Below the pieces are notes generated by a model. The model searched no databases and was not told the DNA's origin. It saw only the letters and a list, made by a program, of their open reading frames with translations. A stretch of DNA of 64,000 bases. Origin: Salegentibacter lacus. Lineage in GTDB: Bacteria; Bacteroidota; Bacteroidia; Flavobacteriales; Flavobacteriaceae. Every line of letters begins with the position of its first letter. The first letter of the stretch is position 1. A program made the position numbers and the translations under genes. The stretch lies in assembly GCF_020164555.1 (NCBI RefSeq), contig NZ_JAIQZB010000009.1, forward strand, positions 62,001-126,000, in the 5' to 3' direction. Shown piece by piece: positions 45,213 through 53,377 of this stretch.

Positions 45213-46289
45213 ATGTCCAGTAAAAGTGAATTTATCTACGGTAGAGGAGCGCAGTTAAATGTGACTAGCCGATTTGATGCGCACGATCACGAATTTCGTG
45301 ATGATTTTCTTAATCATTGTGCGACTGAAGGGGATGAGGTGCAAAATTCGAAGACAGTTTTAATAGATACTTTTCCTAAAACCATTGTTAATAAAGTCAA
45401 CAGTCCGGATGTTGGCATGGGATTTTCATTAAATCCGTACCAGGGTTGTGAGCACGGCTGTATTTATTGCTATGCGCGCAATTCCCACGAATATTGGGGC
45501 TATAGTGCTGGACTTGATTTTGAACGAAAAATCCTGGTAAAAAGGAATGCAGTAGAACTGCTGGAAAAAAAGATAAGCGGCAAAAAATGGGAGGCAACGC
45601 CAATTGTACTTTCCGGAAATACCGATTGCTACCAACCCATTGAGAAGAAACTAAAAATTACCCGGCAGTTACTTCAAACCTTTTTCAAATATAAACATCC
45701 CGTGGGAATCATAACCAAAAATGCTCTTGTGCAAAGAGATATAGATATATTAAGAGACCTGGCGGCAGATGATTTAGTACATGTTAGTTTATCAGTTACC
45801 TCCCTGGACGAAGAAACGCGAAGAATCCTGGAGCCAAGAACAGCCAGTATTAAAAAGCGTCTGGAAACTATAGAAAAGCTTTCCGTAGCTAATATTCCGG
45901 TGAGTGTGATGATGGCACCTATAATTCCCTCTATAAATTCCCACGAAATTATGTCTTTGGTTAAAGAAGTTTCAGAAAGGGGAGCTTTGGGCGTTGGTTA
46001 TACTATTGTAAGGCTAAACGGCTCTATTGGCGGGATCTTTTCCGACTGGATTAGGAAAGCGATGCCAGACAGGGCCGATAAGGTTTTGCATCAAATAGAA
46101 AGTGTGCACGGCGGAAGTTTAAACGATAGCCGTTTTGGAACCAGAATGAAAGGCGAAGGCGAATTCGCCAGCCAGGTGGCACAGCAGTTCAAAATCGCCA
46201 AAGCTAAATATTTAAAAGGAAGAGAAAGACCGGTTTTAAACTGCGATTTACACGAACAATACAAAGACGGACAAATGAAGCTTTTTTGA
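45213..46289 (+). CDS. PA0069-family radical SAM protein
   Basis: 358 aa. Radical SAM [4Fe-4S] motif CEHGCIYC (C-x3-C-x2-C) followed by YARNSHEYWG. Resembles the spore-photoproduct-lyase-like PA0069 group; ends with KAKYLKGRERPVLNC. Reaction unknown. Single gene with flanking terminator upstream and a repeat hairpin downstream. Confidence 0.9.
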   Translation: MSSKSEFIYGRGAQLNVTSRFDAHDHEFRDDFLNHCATEGDEVQNSKTVLIDTFPKTIVNKVNSPDVGMGFSLNPYQGCEHGCIYCYARNSHEYWGYSAGLDFERKILVKRNAVELLEKKISGKKWEATPIVLSGNTDCYQPIEKKLKITRQLLQTFFKYKHPVGIITKNALVQRDIDILRDLAADDLVHVSLSVTSLDEETRRILEPRTASIKKRLETIEKLSVANIPVSVMMAPIIPSINSHEIMSLVKEVSERGALGVGYTIVRLNGSIGGIFSDWIRKAMPDRADKVLHQIESVHGGSLNDSRFGTRMKGEGEFASQVAQQFKIAKAKYLKGRERPVLNCDLHEQYKDGQMKLF

Positions 46290-46297
46290 AAGACTGC

Positions 46298-46330
46298 CGT
46301 CATGCTGATTTCGTTTCAGCATTTAGCATG
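46298..46330. repeat. Half-copy of the dispersed palindrome
   Basis: CGTCATGCTGATTTCGTTTCAGCAT, with a stem ATGCTGA/TCAGCAT, then TTAGCATGA. It resembles half of the larger elements at 6875 and 48841 (CGTCAT-CTGA-TTTCAG). Lies 9 bases after the radical SAM gene. Confidence 0.6.
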
Positions 46331-46423
46331 AAAAGTAAATATTTTTAGTAAATATAGTTCTTTGATCTTAAAATTTATGACGAATTTATAAACGTTTAGT
46401 TGAAATCATTAATATTTTAGGGA

Positions 46424-46456
46424 CAACTGAGAACCCGTAACCGATAACTGAGAAAT
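46424..46456 (+). repeat. ACTGA-type short repeats in the mutM leader
   Basis: AACTGAGAACC, then ACCGATAACTGAGA, ending at the mutM ATG. They share the 10-mer ACTGAGAACC with the hemB leader. The function is unknown; they may be small mobile or expanding leader repeats. Confidence 0.6.
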
Positions 46457-47242
46457 ATGCCTGAATTACCCGAAGTTGCTTACCAGAAAAAATATGCCGA
46501 CGCCACTATTTTGCATAAAAAGATTGTAAAAGTAGAAACCAGTGATAAAAAAATATACCAGTCGGCTAAAAGTGAATTTGAAGAAAAGTTGAAAAACAAT
46601 AAATTCACCGGCACTGAGCGATTGGGAAAATATTTATTCCTGAATTTAGAAAATAATGGAGTGTTGGTAGTGCATTTTGGGATGACCGGCAAACTGGAAT
46701 ATTACCAGCACGATGAAGTACCTAAATATGCGCAACTCACGCTAACTTTTGAAGATCATTCCCGGGTTTCTTTTACCTGTCCGCGTAAGTTTGGAAAACT
46801 CTATTTAGCTGAAAGTTTAGGAGAATTTCAAAATGAAAATGATTTAGGAATTGATGCCCTCGCGCTTAAAAAAGATAAATTTTTAGAAATCCTGGAAGGC
46901 AAATCAGGAACAATAAAAGGTTTGCTAATGAACCAAAAACTCATCGCTGGAATTGGGAATTTGTATGCAGATGAGGTGCTTTTTCAGTCTAAAATTCATC
47001 CAAAAATTAAAGTTGATAAACTTTCTGAAAACGAGAAAGCGAATATTTACAAAGAAATTGAAAAAGTCTTGGAAGTGGTTAAAGAAGCCAGGGTGGAAGG
47101 ACAAAAACTCCCGAAGGATTATATTACCACCGTTCGCAAAAAAGGGGAAGATTGTCCAAGGAATAACGGTAAAATAGAACAAATGAAAGTTTCAGGTAGA
47201 ACTACTTATTTTTGCCCTACTTGCCAGGAAGAGAACGCATAA
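46457..47242 (+). CDS. Fpg/Nei-family DNA glycosylase with altered zinc finger
   Basis: 261 aa. Starts MPELPEV (Pro2 nucleophile, Glu3), has GKYLFLNLENNGVLVVHFGMTG and the H2TH element LIAGIGNLYADEVLFQSKIHP. It excises oxidised bases and nicks DNA. The C-terminal finger usually reads CPRC...CPRC; here the first pair is CPRN (Asn for the second Cys) and the last is CPTC, so one zinc ligand is missing. Either the finger is not zinc-loaded or another residue serves. Symbol mutM is possible but not certain. Confidence 0.88.
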   Translation: MPELPEVAYQKKYADATILHKKIVKVETSDKKIYQSAKSEFEEKLKNNKFTGTERLGKYLFLNLENNGVLVVHFGMTGKLEYYQHDEVPKYAQLTLTFEDHSRVSFTCPRKFGKLYLAESLGEFQNENDLGIDALALKKDKFLEILEGKSGTIKGLLMNQKLIAGIGNLYADEVLFQSKIHPKIKVDKLSENEKANIYKEIEKVLEVVKEARVEGQKLPKDYITTVRKKGEDCPRNNGKIEQMKVSGRTTYFCPTCQEENA

Positions 47243-47244
47243 AA

Positions 47245-47898
47245 TTATACTTTTCCGTTCCACTCTGCATAAAATTGTTCCAGGTAAAGTTCCATAAACT
47301 GGTGACGTTTTTGCGCGATTTCACGCCCGGTTTTGGTATTCATCCGGTCTTTTAGCAAAAGAAGTTTTTCATAAAAATGATTGATGGTTGGTGCGTTAGA
47401 AGTTTTATACTCTTCTTTACTCATATTCATTTCAGGCTCAATTTCAGGATCGTAAAGCGCGCGACCTTTAAAACCGCCGTAATTAAAAGTACGGGCAATT
47501 CCTATGGCACCCAGGGCATCTAATCTATCTGCATCCTGAATAATTTCCAGTTCTATGGAATTAAATTCCTGCTGAATATTTCCGCCTTTAAAAGAAACGT
47601 TTTCTATAATCTTCACCACGTGATCTATAATTTCAATTGAAACCTGTTGTTTTTGAAGAAATTCTGAAGCCATTTTTGGCCCTACGCTTTCATCACCATT
47701 ATAAAATTTCGAATCGGCAATATCGTGAAGTAGAGCCCCGAGTTCCACTATAAAAAGATCGGCATTTTCATTTTTAGTGATAAGCTTTGCATTATTCCAC
47801 ACCCTTTGTATGTGAAACCAGTCGTGACCACCTTCAGCATTCCTAAGACTTTGTTTAACGAAAGTTTCTGTGTTTTCTAGGATTTTGGATTTGTTCAT
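47245..47898 (-). CDS. HD-domain phosphohydrolase
   Basis: 217 aa. HD superfamily with the metal ligands H...HD...D: EGGHDWFHIQRVW, GALLHDIAD and QDADRLDALGAIGIAR. Probably a cytoplasmic nucleotide or phosphate-ester hydrolase; substrate unknown. Ends 2 bases from the convergent glycosylase gene. Confidence 0.88.
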   Translation of the reverse strand: MNKSKILENTETFVKQSLRNAEGGHDWFHIQRVWNNAKLITKNENADLFIVELGALLHDIADSKFYNGDESVGPKMASEFLQKQQVSIEIIDHVVKIIENVSFKGGNIQQEFNSIELEIIQDADRLDALGAIGIARTFNYGGFKGRALYDPEIEPEMNMSKEEYKTSNAPTINHFYEKLLLLKDRMNTKTGREIAQKRHQFMELYLEQFYAEWNGKV

Positions 47899-47931
47899 AG
47901 TGGAAGATAAATGGTGGTTTTAAAGTTATTT

Positions 47932-48020
47932 GTCATTACGATCTCGATAATTATGGGGAGACGCAATCTGCCATAATCTTGTAAATATGTTAGAGATTAC
48001 TTCATTCTGTTCGTAATGAC
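47932..48020. repeat. Dispersed palindromic element, GTCATTACGA type
   Basis: Outer arms GTCATTACGA (47932-47941) and TCGTAATGAC (48011-48020) are perfect 10-bp inverted repeats enclosing 69 bases with GCAATCTGCC and AGAGATTAC blocks. This matches a type of repeat seen in many flavobacteria and is distinct from the element at 6875/48841. Confidence 0.75.
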
Positions 48021-48034
48021 GACTGTTTTGCTTT

Positions 48035-48766
48035 TTATTTTACATCAGCAATAATTGTTCGCTCCACTCTGGCAACCAGTCCGTCAGGATCGTCTGAAGC
48101 TACTGGAATTGGTTTGTGAACTTTCAATTTAATATGTACGCCGGGTTCCATTGGGAAGTTTCCGTGTTTAAAGAGTTTCCAGGAATTGTTGATGGTTATG
48201 GGGACGATTAAAGCTTCGGGCATTTGTTTAAAAAGCATTTGCATTCCTCTTGCCGCAAACTTTTTTGGTGCTCCGGTTCGGCTACGTGTTCCTTCAGGAA
48301 AGATTACCGCAGAGCGATTTGTTTCGTTGAGGTATTTGGCGAATTTGCCCATTTTAAGAAGTGATTCCCGTGGATTTTTTCGGTCTATTAAAACCGAACC
48401 TCCGTGCCGTAAATTATAAGAAATACTTGGAATTCCTTTTCCCAATTCTTTTTTGCTTACAAACTTTGGGTGGTGTTTTCTTAAATACCAAATTATTGGC
48501 GGAATGTCGTACATTCCCTGGTGGTTCGCCACAAAAATACAGGGCTTTTCTATGGGAATATCCTGGGGGTTTTCTACAGTAAAGCGTGTTCCCAGAATAT
48601 TGAGGCAACGCATTAGAAAGAAATTAAAGATATCTACACTTTTTTTATGTGCCTGGTAGCCGCCAAGTTTTAAACACACCCATTGGATAGGATGAAAAAC
48701 CAGTAGGTTTAAAAAAAAGAAAAAATAGAAGAGAACCGATAAGGGGTATGAAAGTATTTTTTTCAT
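48035..48766 (-). CDS. 1-acyl-sn-glycerol-3-phosphate acyltransferase (PlsC family), copy 2
   Basis: 243 aa from ATG 48766 (MKKILSYPLSVLFYF); a GTG one codon earlier is ignored. N-terminal helix, catalytic ANHQGMYD (HX4D), VLIDRKNPR and FPEGTRSRTG motifs of the classic PlsC. Its motifs fit the standard enzyme better than the 14286 gene, so this is the more likely main PlsC. Confidence 0.93.
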   Translation of the reverse strand: MKKILSYPLSVLFYFFFFLNLLVFHPIQWVCLKLGGYQAHKKSVDIFNFFLMRCLNILGTRFTVENPQDIPIEKPCIFVANHQGMYDIPPIIWYLRKHHPKFVSKKELGKGIPSISYNLRHGGSVLIDRKNPRESLLKMGKFAKYLNETNRSAVIFPEGTRSRTGAPKKFAARGMQMLFKQMPEALIVPITINNSWKLFKHGNFPMEPGVHIKLKVHKPIPVASDDPDGLVARVERTIIADVK

Positions 48767-48840
48767 CACTTAGATTATGCGGCTAAATTAAGGTTTTAAG
48801 CCTTAAACCTACAAATACAAATCTGGGAATTGGAAATAAA

Positions 48841-48962
48841 AATGGCTGGTTGAAAGGCTATTTTAATCGTCATCCTGAATTTATTTCAGGATCTAGGTTC
48901 AAATCAACTTAGAAGCTGAAATAAATTCAGCTTGACGAAATAAGACTTTTTAACCAGCCATT
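48841..48962. repeat. Dispersed palindromic element, copy 2
   Basis: About 122 bp, arms AATGGCTGGTTGAAAG (48841-48856) and CTTTTTAACCAGCCATT (48946-48962). The core GTCATCCTGAATT...ATTTCAGGATCTA and GCTGAAATAAATTCAGCTTGAC is almost identical to copy 1 at 6875, whereas the outer arms differ in sequence but still pair. Confidence 0.85.
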
Positions 48963-48987
48963 TAATAATTTTACTAGTGGTTGCTGC

Positions 48988-49398
48988 TTAGCAAAACTCG
49001 TTATAAGCTCCTGTAAGGTTTTCAGCAATCATTTCAGCCGGACGGCCTTCAATGTGGTGACGCTCTAACATGTGTACTAACTCACCATCTTTAAAAAGTG
49101 CCATAGAAGGCGAAGACGGAGGAAAAGGTACCATTAAACTACGAGCCTTTTCGGTAGCTTCTTTATCTACACCTGCGAAAACGGTAACAAGGTTATCTGG
49201 TTTTTTTGCATTCTGTAAAGAAATTCTGGCGCCGGGTCTTGCATTGGCGGCAGCACATCCACAAACCGAATTTACTACTACCAGGGTAGTTCCTTCTTTC
49301 TTCATTGCGTTTTCTACATCTTCTACACTGTGTAATTCTTCAAAACCAATGCTGGTAAGGTCTTCGCGCATAGGTTTTACTAAATCTGCTGGATACAT
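48988..49398 (-). CDS. BrxA/BrxB-family bacilliredoxin
   Basis: 136 aa. Contains the CGC motif of the YphP/YqiW group (NSVCGCAAANARPG, Cys46 and Cys48). Bacilliredoxins remove bacillithiol from proteins after oxidative stress; whether this organism makes bacillithiol cannot be told here. Single gene after a repeat element. Confidence 0.93.
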   Translation of the reverse strand: MYPADLVKPMREDLTSIGFEELHSVEDVENAMKKEGTTLVVVNSVCGCAAANARPGARISLQNAKKPDNLVTVFAGVDKEATEKARSLMVPFPPSSPSMALFKDGELVHMLERHHIEGRPAEMIAENLTGAYNEFC

Positions 49399-49586
49399 AT
49401 ATTTTGTTTTTTGTATTAAACTTGAGTAAGTAGCAAAGATACCAAATTAACTTCAGCTGCCCATATTTCAAATAATTATGTGTGAATAAGTTAAATCGAT
49501 TAGCCGGTGATCTTGTGATACTGGAAGTATCATTGATTTAGGTATAAGGCTTTGCGTAAATAAATCTCATTTAATGAGTAAAATAG

Positions 49587-49594
49587 TATCTTTG
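49587..49594 (+). promoter_or_regulatory. Promoter -7 box of the TerB/DnaJ gene
   Basis: TATCTTTG (TAnnTTTG) 22 bases before the ATG at 49617; no clear -33. Confidence 0.45.
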
Positions 49595-49616
49595 CCGCTT
49601 ATTTAAAATTTTCTTC

Positions 49617-50354
49617 ATGTTTAAATGGATTGCCGCCGTGATTGGCTATATGTATTTCCGGTTTCCGGGAGCAATTTTAGGTTTTATAATAGGAACGTTG
49701 ATTGATAACTGGACCAAGGGAAGTGGCGGAGCTTTTAAGCAAATGTTCGGGCAGCAGGAGGAGCAAAAAGTTTCTCCCGGCGATTTTGAACTTAACTTAC
49801 TCTCGCTCTGTTCCCTGGTAATTAAAGCCGATGGCCAGGTTTCGCAGTCTGAAATGGATTATGTGCGTTCCTATTTTGTACAGGCTTATGGGAAAGAGCG
49901 TGCCAATGCTACTTTTAGAACTTTTAATGACCTGATAAAGAACAGGGAAATTTCTGCTTCCCGTATTTCACAATATCTGGCGGCAAGAACCAAATATCCA
50001 GCACGATTACAAATTATACATTTTCTCTTCGGAATTGCGCAAGCCGATGGCCGCGTTAGTGAAGCTGAAGCTCGCGTAATCCAGGAAATTGCCGGATATC
50101 TTAGAATTGGCCGAATGGATTTTGAAAGCCTGAAAGCGATGTTCTTTAAATCGGCCGATAATGCTTATAAAATCCTGGAAATTGAAAAATCGGCTACTGA
50201 TGCTGAGGTGAAAAAAGCATACAGAAATATGGTGAAGAAATATCACCCCGATAAATTGGGTCATATGGACGAAGCTTATCGGAAAGGAGCTCGTGAAAAA
50301 TTCAATAAAGTGCAGGAAGCTTACGATCAAATTCAAAAGGAACGCGGGCTTTAG
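49617..50354 (+). CDS. DjlA-like protein, TerB plus J domain
   Basis: 245 aa. A short hydrophobic N-terminus (about 5-27), a TerB-like domain (about 55-160; LSLCSLVIKADGQVSQSEMDYV, AQADGRVSEAEARVIQ) and a C-terminal J domain (about 180-245) with HPD in KKYHPDKLG. It should recruit DnaK at the membrane, as DjlA does. Its end overlaps the convergent TonB gene by 4 bases. Confidence 0.92.
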   Translation: MFKWIAAVIGYMYFRFPGAILGFIIGTLIDNWTKGSGGAFKQMFGQQEEQKVSPGDFELNLLSLCSLVIKADGQVSQSEMDYVRSYFVQAYGKERANATFRTFNDLIKNREISASRISQYLAARTKYPARLQIIHFLFGIAQADGRVSEAEARVIQEIAGYLRIGRMDFESLKAMFFKSADNAYKILEIEKSATDAEVKKAYRNMVKKYHPDKLGHMDEAYRKGAREKFNKVQEAYDQIQKERGL

Positions 50355-52621
50355 AAATTATATTTCACATTCAGCATAAAATTTCTCCCAGGACTGCTCA
50401 CATTAAACGCTCTTAAAATAGACATATGATCAACATAAGTTTTATTTAAAGCGTTGTAAACAGTAATCCCTGTTTTCAGTTGATCTTTTCCTATATTGAA
50501 TTTCTTACTAATTCCCAAATTCAGTAAAGTATAACCGGCCGTAGTTTCCTCATTCAGTCCGGCACGGTCTTGATCACGTATTACTCTCATTTTTGAAAAA
50601 GCATAAAGCGATCTATCATTTAAGCCGAAATATCCAACTTCCAGGTTAAAATTATCTGGGGGAATAAAACTTAGATTTCGATCGTTTTTTAGGTCTTCGG
50701 CTCTTACAATTGCTCCCGAAAATTTTGTTTCCAGTCGTTGCTGGTTTAACCAACTGTGCTTTAGCTCAAATTCGAATCCGTATAGATTGGCGTTGGTTTG
50801 AAGGTAAGACCAAACTTCCAGGTTTTCTTCCGGAAGAGTTTCATCAGTAGCCGTAAAATAAATATAGTTATTCACTCTGCTACCAAATGCTGAAAATGTG
50901 CTTTCAAACCTCTTATTTCGGTAAGTATAACTCACATCGGCCTGTAAACTTTGTTCTCTTCCAAATTGATCGTTCCCTTTTTCGAACCTACTGGTACCGG
51001 GATGCGGGCCGTTGGAGAATAATTCAGCCAGATCGGGTGCTCTGAAACCGGTAGAAAAATTTAGTTTTAACTGATTGCGTTCGTTAAATTTTTTAGTCGC
51101 GCCCATGGAACCGGTAAAACCGTTAAAATTTCGGCTGAGTTTTCGGTTTTCAGGATTTCCGGGAAGGATAAATTCATCGGTAATAAGTTCGGGTGAACTG
51201 GCATCAGCTGTAACCTCCCTGTAATCATAACGCAAAGCTCCCTGAAAGAACCAGGAATCTAAATCGAGACTTGCTAGATAATATAATCCGCTTTCAAAAA
51301 CATCGGCATCGGGAATTAAAAATTCCTGGGAATTTTTAATGTTTTCGGTTTTAACAAAACTTCCCTGGGCGCCTAAACTATGTTTTATTTTTCCGTTGGG
51401 TAAACTTATTCTGGCGTTGTAAAAAGTATGATTTTGCTGTAAACCAAGGTCTACGAGGTTAAAATCTTGCTCAATTTCTTTTCGATTATTAGAATGATGT
51501 GATAGATGAAGAGAAGTCTCAAATTTCTCGTGTTGGGTGTTTTGATTATAAGAGAGCAAATAATCTTTTACTTCCTGAAATGGCAATTGCATCTCCCTGT
51601 CGTTTCGGGTTGTAGCAAGGCTTTGGGAATTCTGCATTTCTTCATCTAAAATAATCCCGAGGTTTTGATCGTTAAAAGAAAAGGATAATTTATTCTGAAA
51701 ATCTTCTTTTTCAATCCCGGTATGTACTCTTAGTGTTTTGGTGTTAAACCGGCTATTTCCAATAATCCTGTCATCTCCGTTTTTATAGTCGGCGTGGTTT
51801 TCAAACGCTAGATCTGTGGCTATAAATATGCCGTTTCTAAATGATTTTCCTATTGAAGCATATGTGCGTACACCGTTAGAAATATTGTTAAATGTAGTTC
51901 CTATATTCCCCGATATTTTAGTTGAATTCTTATAGAATTCGTCATCCTGGGCTAACAAAACCCCACCTAATGCTCCAGAACCATATAAAACCGAAGCAGG
52001 TCCTTTAATTACTTCTACTTTTTTTATACCGAGATCATTAATCCCAAGTCCGTGATCTGCGCCCCACTGATGGTTTTCCAGCTTATTGCCCTGGTAAATA
52101 GTTACAACCCGCGAAAAACCAAGCCCGCGAATAAATGGTTTTACAATGCCCTGGCCGAACTCTGCACCGTATACACCGGGCACTTCCCGTAAACTTCCCA
52201 TCATTCCATTGGGATTTCCTTTGTTTTCAATTCCCTGCATACTAATGCTGGAGACATTATAAGGAGTGCGCCGGGTAAGTCCGGTTTGGGTGTCTACAAT
52301 AAGTACTTCATCGAGTTCTGAAGAAGATTCTTCAAGCTTAAAATTCTGGGTTTTTATTTGTCCTTTGGTAATTACGATTTCACGGCTAAGCTTTTTGAAT
52401 CCTATTGCGCTAACCTGAATAGAATGATTTCCAGATGGAATATTTTCCAGAATAAAATTTCCATTTTTATCAGCGGTAGTGCCAAGGTCTGAATTTTCTA
52501 TATAAATATTTGCAAAGCTTACCGGGCTTCCTTCGGAAGTAATTCTTCCTAAAAGTTTGCCTTCCTGAGCAAAACCCGAAAATACCATTAATATTAGAAT
52601 CACTGTCGCTAATTGTTTCAT
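50351..52621 (-). CDS. TonB-dependent outer-membrane receptor
   Basis: 756 aa. Signal peptide (about 1-18), a carboxypeptidase-like N-terminal domain (LGRITSEGSPVSFANIYIENSDLG), the plug (ELDEVLIVDTQ TonB-box region; GVYGAEFGQGIVKPFIRG) and a barrel ending NVKYNF. Metal-chelate or vitamin uptake. It is divergent from a DtxR gene with a candidate box between them, so iron or manganese compounds are the likely cargo; His-rich segments were not obvious. Confidence 0.92.
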   Translation of the reverse strand: MKQLATVILILMVFSGFAQEGKLLGRITSEGSPVSFANIYIENSDLGTTADKNGNFILENIPSGNHSIQVSAIGFKKLSREIVITKGQIKTQNFKLEESSSELDEVLIVDTQTGLTRRTPYNVSSISMQGIENKGNPNGMMGSLREVPGVYGAEFGQGIVKPFIRGLGFSRVVTIYQGNKLENHQWGADHGLGINDLGIKKVEVIKGPASVLYGSGALGGVLLAQDDEFYKNSTKISGNIGTTFNNISNGVRTYASIGKSFRNGIFIATDLAFENHADYKNGDDRIIGNSRFNTKTLRVHTGIEKEDFQNKLSFSFNDQNLGIILDEEMQNSQSLATTRNDREMQLPFQEVKDYLLSYNQNTQHEKFETSLHLSHHSNNRKEIEQDFNLVDLGLQQNHTFYNARISLPNGKIKHSLGAQGSFVKTENIKNSQEFLIPDADVFESGLYYLASLDLDSWFFQGALRYDYREVTADASSPELITDEFILPGNPENRKLSRNFNGFTGSMGATKKFNERNQLKLNFSTGFRAPDLAELFSNGPHPGTSRFEKGNDQFGREQSLQADVSYTYRNKRFESTFSAFGSRVNNYIYFTATDETLPEENLEVWSYLQTNANLYGFEFELKHSWLNQQRLETKFSGAIVRAEDLKNDRNLSFIPPDNFNLEVGYFGLNDRSLYAFSKMRVIRDQDRAGLNEETTAGYTLLNLGISKKFNIGKDQLKTGITVYNALNKTYVDHMSILRAFNVSSPGRNFMLNVKYNF

Positions 52622-52635
52622 TTGCTTATTTTTGA

Positions 52636-52643
52636 CAAAACTA
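52636..52643 (-). promoter_or_regulatory. Promoter -7 box of the TonB receptor gene
   Basis: Minus strand TAGTTTTG (TAnnTTTG), 14 bases before the ATG. The candidate DtxR box at 52653 lies just upstream, between -7 and -33. Confidence 0.5.
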
Positions 52644-52652
52644 TAAAATATA

Positions 52653-52668
52653 TTTAGATAAGACTAAA
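52653..52668. promoter_or_regulatory. Candidate DtxR operator, TonB/dtxR spacer
   Basis: TTTAG-ATAAGA-CTAAA, 5-bp perfect half-sites. A similar TTTAGAT...TTTAAA sits at the feoA start. In the same spacer is the 16-bp palindrome TTTTTAAATTTAAAAA (52675-52690). Confidence 0.5.
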
Positions 52669-52692
52669 AATAGGTTTTTAAATTTAAAAATG

Positions 52693-52700
52693 TATTTTTG
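52693..52700 (+). promoter_or_regulatory. Promoter -7 box of the dtxR gene
   Basis: TATTTTTG, 20 bases before the dtxR ATG; no TTG at standard spacing. Confidence 0.45.
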
Positions 52701-52719
52701 GAAAATATAAATTAGGATT

Positions 52720-53376
52720 ATGTTTAGTTTTTCAGAAGAGAATTACCTTAAGGCGATTTTTCATTTAGAGCGAAAATACCAGGCGGGGGTTAGCACCAAT
52801 GCGCTGGCAGAAGAAATGGAGACCAAGGCTTCTTCGGTTACCGATATGATCAAGAAATTATCGGAAAAAGAACTGGTGATTTATAAAAAATACCAGGGGG
52901 TAAAACTCAGTGAGTTAGGCAAGAAAACCGCAATTGAAGTAATTAGAAAACACAGGTTGTGGGAATATTTTCTTGTGGAAAAGCTCAATTTTAACTGGGA
53001 CGAAGTACACGATGTTGCGGAACAATTAGAACATATAAAATCTGAAAAACTTACACGAGAACTAGATGAATTTCTAGGTTTTCCAAAGCGTGATCCCCAC
53101 GGAGATCCAATACCCGATGCAGAAGGTAACTTTAGTGTAGCAAATAAAGTACTGTTGTCGGAATTGGGTAAGACAGAAAAAGGGATTTGTGTGGGAGTAA
53201 AAGATTCTTCATCAGATTTTCTAAGATTTCTGGATAAGAATAATATTTCGCTTGGGAAAAAGATCAAAGTCCTCGAAAAGGAAGCATTTGATGGTTCTAT
53301 GCTTATTTTAATTGAAGAGCGACAATTAAGGATTTCACAATTAATATCGAATAATTTGTATATAAAAACACAATAG
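52720..53376 (+). CDS. DtxR-family metal-dependent repressor
   Basis: 218 aa. Winged helix (about 1-65; LAEEMETKASSVTDMIKKLSEKELV), dimerisation and metal-binding region (HRLWEYFLVEKLNFNWDEVHDVAEQLEHI, FPKRDPHGDPIP), and a C-terminal FeoA/SH3-like domain (about 145-215). The three-domain form is like DtxR/IdeR or long MntR; Fe or Mn as co-repressor is open. Co-transcribed with the ZIP gene 1 base after its stop. Confidence 0.92.
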   Translation: MFSFSEENYLKAIFHLERKYQAGVSTNALAEEMETKASSVTDMIKKLSEKELVIYKKYQGVKLSELGKKTAIEVIRKHRLWEYFLVEKLNFNWDEVHDVAEQLEHIKSEKLTRELDEFLGFPKRDPHGDPIPDAEGNFSVANKVLLSELGKTEKGICVGVKDSSSDFLRFLDKNNISLGKKIKVLEKEAFDGSMLILIEERQLRISQLISNNLYIKTQ

Positions 53377-53377
53377 A

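Noticed and set aside
48414-48608. Small frames within the second PlsC gene (and other antisense frames of core genes)
   Set aside because: They are shadows of well-supported genes, with no signals of their own.
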